Origin: Lantana camara
Lineage: Eukaryota; Streptophyta; Magnoliopsida; Lamiales; Verbenaceae
Reading direction: 5' to 3'
NCBI GenBank assembly: GCA_037501455.1
Contig: CM074855.1
Coordinates: forward strand, 32,769,001-32,833,000
DNA length: 64,000 nucleotides
Position numbers and translations under genes: made by a program. The notes under the pieces were generated by a model that saw nothing but the letters and a program-made list of their open reading frames with translations, searched no databases and was not told the DNA's origin. Positions 57,941 through 64,000 of this stretch are shown here, piece by piece. Each line of letters begins with the position of its first letter. Within the stretch, counting starts at the first letter, position 1.

Positions 57941-59776
57941 GTCTAATTTACCCACGTGTTTGGACACTTCAACTTTTTTGAGGACCAGGTCCCCTAGTTA
58001 AAAGGTCCTCTCCTTGATACGTTTAGGAGGTCTCTCTTATGGATCCGGGCCAAGCCTAAGTACTTATGGATCCGGGCCCAAGCAGTGTCTCTCTTTTCGT
58101 TTAGGAGGTCTAATTCGAGCGCCCGGTTACTCTCGTTGGCTACAGGCTCGAAGTAAGAGACTTGTGTGGACTCTTGAGCGATTTTCATAGGTATCATGGC
58201 CTCGGAACCGTAAACGAGGGAGTAAGGGGTCTCACCGGTTGCCGCTCGTGGGGTAGTACGATACGCTCACAAGGCTCCTTGGAGCTCTTCAGCCCATTCA
58301 CCTTTTTTAGTCTCGAGCATTGTCTTTAGATGCTGGAGTATGGTTCTGTTGGTTACTTCAGCTTGATCGTTGGCCTGCGGATGGCCCACGGAATTGAAAC
58401 GTTGCTCAATGCCAAGCTCTGAGCGCCACTCTCGAGTGTCAGCAACGATGAATTGAGAGCCATTATCTGAAATTAGCACCCTCGGAATACCATATCTGCA
58501 GATGATGTTTTTCCAAATGAAGTCTCTTACCGTTCTGAATGTTATTTTTGCCACGGCCTCGGCTTCTGCCCACTTGGTAAAGTAATCTACCGCGAGGATC
58601 ACGAACTTCTTCTGTCCGACAGCCATAGGTAGGGGTCCCACTTTGTCAATGCCCCACTGGTTAAAGGGCCAGGAAACGTCAATGGGGATCATTTGGGCTG
58701 CTGGAAATTGAGGAGTGTTGGAGTGAAATTGACACTTAGGGCATTTCTTGGAGTGATTGATGGCGTCCTACAGTACCGAGGGCCAATAGAATCCGCTCCC
58801 CAATACCTTTTTAGCCAGAATCCGAACGCCAGAGTGATTCCCACAGCTTCCACTATGCACATGTTCGAGCACCTCCCTGGCTTGCGAGGGTCTCAAGCAT
58901 CTAAATGGCGGGGCCTTGAAAATATCATTTGAAGAGCCTACCCTCGTTGTCAAGTGAGAAACGAGAGGCCTTGGTCCTGATTTTCCTCGCTTCCACCTTA
59001 TCGGTGGGACAAACTCCGTCCCTCAAGAACCTGATGATGTCATCGAGCCAGGAAGGCTCGGAGGGATCGATCATACTTACCTCCCCCGATGGTTTCTCCT
59101 CGCTTACCAAGGGTTCCTCCGTCCTGAGAAACGTGACTGAGCGCTCGCAGGAGCCTTCCAGAGTAGATGCAAATTTAGAGAGGGCATTAGCGCGCTCGTT
59201 TTCCGCTCGTGGAAACTGTAATAGATGGAATTCCTTGAATTTGGCAATGATTTCTTTTACTTTTGCTAGGTATTACGCCATGGTGGTTTCTCGAGTCTCA
59301 TAGGTGCCACCAATATGACTTGCAATCAACTGAGAATCAACGTACGCGGTGACCCGAGAGGCCCCATTTTGAAGGGCGATCCTGAGCCCTTGGATGAGAG
59401 CTTCATACTCAGCCTCATTGTTGGTGACTTGAAATGCTAATTTGATTGCGTAATCAATCTCAATTCCCCGAGGGTCACCCCGACTCCCTCCCCCCTGGGA
59501 GGTCGAGGAACCATCCGTGTGCAGGAGCCAAAGACCTTCGTCTACCGAGGGCGAAGGCTCCAATCTAAATCGCTCAACCAAGAGATCCGCCACTGCTTGA
59601 GCCTGGATGGCTATTCTAGGCTCAAAGCTGATGTCAAACTGGTTGAGTTCTATTGATCACTTTATTAACCTTCCTAAGATGTCAGGTTTCGAGAGAATCT
59701 GCTTGAACGGTTGGTCTGTAAGCACCGTGATAAAATGAGCTTGGAAATATGGTCGTAGCCTTCTGGAGGCGTTAAC

Positions 59777-62063
59777 TGTTAGGAATAGTGCCCTAGAAAG
59801 CCGATTAGTCATAATCCGTTTTGAGACTTTCCTAGTATCACAGACAATCTTTGAATAATATACGAATGATTAATATCATAGGCAAACACTTCTTTATATG
59901 CTCTTGTTTGGTATGCGTTTACTTTAGCTGTGCATGTATGAGAACTCCCCTAATCCTGATGAGTTTAGGACTCTACCATTTAGGTGAAATGGTTCATGAA
60001 ACGAGCCCTATTTCACATAAGTCATGATTAGTAAAATACTCCAAGCCGATGAGTCCTACAGACAGTGGGAGTGTCAACCTTACTCCTCTAAGGCTTGCTT
60101 GTGGGATCACGCCCTTAAGAAGGCCACCTTGTTTCATGGAGGTGCAAAGTGTATAGTTGATACGTGCGTGATACATGAGGGTGCTTACTTCAATAAGTAA
60201 GTTCACTGAGGTGACCCGTGTGAGAAGATTCCTAAATGGGAAAGGAAGTTTCTATTTCAGGAAATGGAAACTTCCAGATTAGGAAATATCTCACGAGTCA
60301 TTGATGTGATTAATTGATCCTTAGACTTGAGGTTCCATGTCACTTTATGAGTTAACTCTGTAGTCTTTGGTATAAGCTTTAAAGGGTGTCGCCTTAGACA
60401 ACTGATTCAAGGCTTATGCTGGGGCTGCACAAGTGACTCATGAAAGTGAATGAGAATCAAGAAAGGACCTACACTTGCATATGCGAGGTGATCTCTTATT
60501 GTGTAAGTCATTCATATGCCATATGGAGTCCTTGGCCAAGGCAGTAGATCAAGACATCAAGAAAAGGATTTCTTGGATTGAGATCAAATGGATATGAAAT
60601 GCACTTAGCTTTAAGACCAGATTATTAGGGTTCTAATTATTCCCTTACCCTAGATCTTGGTTGAGAGATAGTAAGTAGGAGGATTGTATCTCACATGAAT
60701 CAATGACTTAAAGGTTCTGTCGAATCCGAACATTCCAATTCAGCTAGGGGTTAAACACCTGTTGCTAGACTATGGTCGTTTAATCTGTGGACTAATTAAT
60801 TAATTAGTGAATTAATTAATTAGGGTCACTGCTAATTGAATTGAGAACCTAGAGGGTCACACACAACAACTTGGTTACATGAGTTCAGGCTTTAAAATGA
60901 TTAAACGAGTTAATCGGGCCAAGAGGGTTCCACACGTGTGAAGCCACACGTGTGGGTCACGTGAGTGACAACTGTCCTTGTGACACGTGTCACACACGTG
61001 AATATATATATATTGTATATATATATTAAATAATTAATTTGTTAATTATTTAATAGACTTTGGTTTAATTTTGAATTAAAAAAGAAAGTCTTATTTTGGA
61101 GAAAAATAATCTAGTTAATTAATTGTGAATTAATTAATTAGATAAAATAAGTTATTTATTTTAAATAAATAAAGTATAAAATTATCCAAAAATAGTTTGG
61201 ATATTTTAGCTCTCTTGAAAGTTGATTTGAATTAGAATTCTAAGTCAAAGTCAAAATTACTTGATGATCAAGTAATAGGAGAGAGAGAGACCAAAATCCT
61301 AGCCCATTAAGGACTAGGAATTTTCGGTCCTCCTCTTCTTATAAATAGGGGAGCTCGAGCTCCCCTTAGAGCTAATCGAGAATTCTTTTGGTTCATGTGT
61401 TGAACACCATCCTTTCTCCAAGATAAACGAAACCCTAGGTTAAGCCTAAACACTAACTAGAGAACTAGCATCCTTACTAGTTAGATTGTAGTCAAGTTGG
61501 TGGACTATCTCTAGAGAGCTTTAAGTTAGAAGTTTTGAAGATTCGAGCTTTACCAAAAAGTGGGGATCAAGCAAAACGATCAGAAAGGATGATGAAACGA
61601 TTCTGAACCCAACATGAAACGAATGAAAAAATCGAACCAAAGAAGATGGCGAAAACCGTTCGTCCATATCCTGAAGGATGAATTTTTTCACGAGGGTTTT
61701 GTGACTGGCAGCTTTCTACTTTCGCAAAACTGGTTTTCGAAGGGAGTTTCAATCATGTTTTTCTCGTTTCATGTTTCTTTCTTTATGTTATATTGTTAAG
61801 AACTTCCCTAACATGATTTGAATCTAGGTTGGTATGGATTGTCATCCCTACAATGGATTCTGAAGTAGAAAGAGACTTTCGAGGAATGGGTTGCCATTAC
61901 CGCATGAAGCGCGTTTGAGGGCGGCTCAAAACGTGTCAAGAAAGCTACTACCCAAGTGAGTTTCTTGATCTCTACGAATTTGGATACACGATTGCGAGTC
62001 CAAGATCCTTTTGTTGGAAAAAATTTTAAATTTTCGCTGCTTTCTGATTCCTGTTTTCCAACA
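59777..62063 (+). mobile_element. copia solo LTR, copy 3, with an extra 0.34-kb insert
   Basis: Ends TGTTAGGAATAGTG and TTTTCCAACA, with perfect TTAAC duplications (59772-59776 and 62064-62068). It has five G-boxes (60933-61000) and the TATAAATA plus 18-bp palindrome core (61341-61365). Total length is 2287 bp against about 1.9 kb for the others; the difference is mostly a private segment at 61573-61908. It splits the D2 RNase H. Confidence 0.88.
61573..61908. other. private 336-bp segment inside copia solo LTR 3
   Basis: The other LTR copies continue from GGGGATCAAGC straight to a GCGAGAAGAGCGTT-like sequence. Here about 336 bp intervene. The segment has a 12-bp inverted repeat (AACATGAAACGA near 61612, TCGTTTCATGTT near 61763) but no clear terminal repeats or target duplication. 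The adjoining LTR sequence (GCGCGTTTGAGGGCGG) is more diverged than elsewhere. Confidence 0.5.
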
Positions 62064-64000
62064 TTAACGAGGGCGAAAACGAATTTCTCTATTTCCATAT
62101 ATCTCTTTTCTGCCCTTTGCAATGTTTTGCTCAAGTAGTATACTGGCAGGTGATTACGCTCGCGGACCGCGATGAGGATTGCGCTCGTGGCCTCCGAGGA
62201 AACGGAGAGGTAGATGAACAGGCTCTCTCCTGGGACCGGCTTTATCAATAATGGTGCGCACGAGAGATACTGTTTCATATCCAGCAAGGCTTTCTCACAT
62301 TCCTCGGTCTAAGCAAAGTTTCGAGCGTTACGCAGGATCTTGAAGAAAGGCAAGTTTCTGTTAGCTGAGTGGGAAATAAACCTATTTAGATAGATGATTT
62401 TGCCCACCAGCACTTGGACCTCTCTAACATTTTGTGGGGAAGGAATGTCCATGATTTCCTTGATCATCTCCGGATTGGCCTCAATGCATCTTTGACTGAC
62501 CACATAGCCCAAGAATTTTCCCCCTCGAATGCAAATGTACACTTCGAGGGGTTCAGTTTCATACCATAGTGGCGTAAAATATCAAAGGCCCGCCTGAGGT
62601 CATTCAGGTGTGAATACTGGCACTCGCTTTTGACGATCATATCGTCCACGTAAACCTCCATGGATTTTCCGATTTGGCTCTCGAACATCCTGCTCATAAG
62701 GCATTGGTAAGTGGCTCTAGCATTTTTGAGCCCAAACGACATGACCAGGAAACAGTAGACCCCCACGTGGACCACGAAGGACATTTTTGGGCGGTCCTCG
62801 GGCATGATGAAGATCTAATAGTACCATTGAAAAGCGTCCGTCATGCTCATAAGCTCACACCCTGCCGTCGAATCCAAAAGCTGGTCAATTCTGGGGAGAG
62901 GGTAAGGGTCTTTGGGACATACCTTGTTGAGATCCGTGAAATCATTGTACATGCGCCATTTGTTAGCGCTCTTGGGCACGAGGACCACATTGTAGAGCCA
63001 TACAGGATACAAGATCTCCTCAATATATTGAGCCTCGAGGAGTTTGTTGACTTCCTCCTCAATAACTTGCCTCATGAACCCATGGACGTCCCTCTTCATT
63101 TGTTTGATAGGTTTGAACACAGGATCAACGTTTAACCTGCTCGGATCTATGCCAGTTAGCTCTGAAGCTCTCCAAGGAAAGATATCTAGGTTTTTGTGTA
63201 GGAAATCGATCATCATAATTTGAGAGGGTCCGTCGAGATTGGAGCCTATCTGGGTGGTTTTATCTGGGTTCCCAGGCTCTAACTCGATGGTCAGAAAATT
63301 TTTAGTGGGCTCAATTCGTACCTCTGGCCTCGGGGTTTTGAGTGCCCGTTTCTTTCCTGTAAGTCTACCATCAGCCTTCTTTGAGGGTTCCTGGCTATCT
63401 CTCTCGGAGGAGGTCCCCTCGACGGCTCTCGGCGGTACGTCGTCACCGTCTTTGGTCCCGTCCGGGAACTTCTTCTTGTTTTTTCTTCTGTTCAGCTTGG
63501 CCCTCTTACGCTCGGGGCTATCTTCATCCAACTTGGGAAAATCCACAGATTTCTTGGTGGAACTCGCTTGGATTGCCTGCTTGGGCTTATGACTGCGAAG
63601 AGACAGAATGTAACATTCCCAAGACTCATTGACGTTGCAAAGTACCTCACCAGTACCCTCGGGGGTAGGAAACTTGACTTTCTGAAGGTAAGTTGAAATC
63701 ACAGCCTTGAAGTCCACGAGGGCTGGGCGTCCGATGATAATGTTGTACGAGAGATCCACTTCGACTACTGCATAAAGGACGCTCAAAGTCTTTCGCTGTC
63801 GGGCACGACCAAAAGAGGTGGCCAAGCGAATCTGTCCACGAGGGACGATCTCGGAACTCCCAAAACCAACGAGGGCTGTTCTGAGGGGTTCGAGGGGAAT
63901 GTTCGTTATATTCATATTTTGAAACGTTGAGTACGGGAGAACATTCACCGAGCTTCCACTGTCAATTAAGACTCTCTTTACAACATGATTGTGAACATCT

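Larger units (their letters stand above)
53607..64000 (-). mobile_element. Tat-lineage gypsy element D2, minus strand, runs off the window
   Basis: Left to right: partial 3' LTR (U3), plus-strand aORF, spacer, then minus-strand integrase, second RNase H, RT/RNase H (split by a copia solo LTR) and protease. Gag and the 5' LTR lie beyond 64000. Two RNase H regions in one pol are characteristic of the Tat clade. Confidence 0.75.
57941..64000 (-). pseudogene. Tat D2 pol (protease, RT, RNase H, second RNase H, integrase), inactivated, 5' end outside window
   Basis: Read leftward from 64000: the aspartic protease motif DSGSSVNVL (about 63930-63966); a long linker rich in Lys and Glu; RT with WLYNVVLVPK and DLNKVCPKDPYPLP, a stop at 62815, then FGLKNARATYQ and YVDDMIVKSE; a frameshift near 62530; RNase H with FIYLSVSSEATSAIL and YYLSKTLQ. 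A copia LTR interrupts it at 59777-62063, and RNase H resumes with VLTDQPFKQIL. A stop lies near 59655. The second RNase H has LLHTDGSSTSQGGGS, NNEAEYEAL and the VDSQL Asp. The zinc-binding HSGSCGNHSG region and the integrase core (WGIDKVGPLP, DNGSQF, NRTILQHLK) follow, with a stop at 58267. The integrase C-terminus carries SLVYGSEAMIP. Several stops and one large insertion kill the reading frame. Confidence 0.8.

Overview
The window is plant nuclear DNA. The signs are a spliced WEB-family gene, an exon resembling a plant OTU7-type deubiquitinase, tRNA-iMet-type primer sites and plant clades of Ty1/copia and Ty3/gypsy elements. A eudicot is likely and an asterid possible; the species cannot be named from sequence alone. 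Over 85% of the window is transposable-element sequence, mostly nested LTR retrotransposons. The only plausible intact host gene is the WEB-family gene at 31089-33548. A 3' exon of an unrecognised gene (192-455) and an orphan UBA-like exon (about 2011-2149) lie at the left edge.

Left block (3.4-29.4 kb). A TRIM-like small LTR is followed by a truncated long gypsy LTR (family A1), which is interrupted by a minus-strand gypsy LTR (A2) with a stub of internal sequence. Next comes a tandem non-autonomous gypsy element of TR-GAG/LARD type (family B): internal fragment, LTR, gag-only internal region, LTR. A copia solo LTR sits in the B internal region. A second copia solo LTR sits in the B 3' LTR and itself holds a 3.9-kb gypsy solo LTR (family C). 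Target-site duplications (TSDs) were read directly for these insertions: CGTGC with one mismatch, GCATA and CAAAG. The whole pile is inserted in a fragment of a minus-strand TRIM.

Middle block (29.4-36.2 kb). A 785-bp MULE-like element has a perfect 9-bp TSD, poly-C tracts inside its terminal inverted repeats and a TRIM-like solo LTR inside it. SINEs and the WEB-family gene follow, then AT-rich DNA with a candidate Helitron 3' terminus.

Right block (36.2-64 kb). Two Tat-lineage gypsy elements lie on the minus strand. Each carries an extra multi-exon gene in antisense to pol (the aORF) with its own TATA box. The first (D1) is split by a 10.8-kb minus-strand copia element, whose RT domain carries a 902-bp hAT element, and its pol is truncated to a short integrase piece. 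The second (D2) keeps the aORF and the pol region from integrase to protease, broken by another copia solo LTR; its gag and 5' LTR lie beyond the window.

The most unusual signal is in the long gypsy LTRs. Four LTR families each carry four imperfect palindromes with a shared spacing of about 30, 40-50 and 30 bp, while the palindrome sequence is different in each family. The array lies inside a predicted intron that each LTR seems to encode. Also notable are an array of up to six CACGTG G-boxes in the copia LTR and a 16-nt motif repeated four times in the copia leader.
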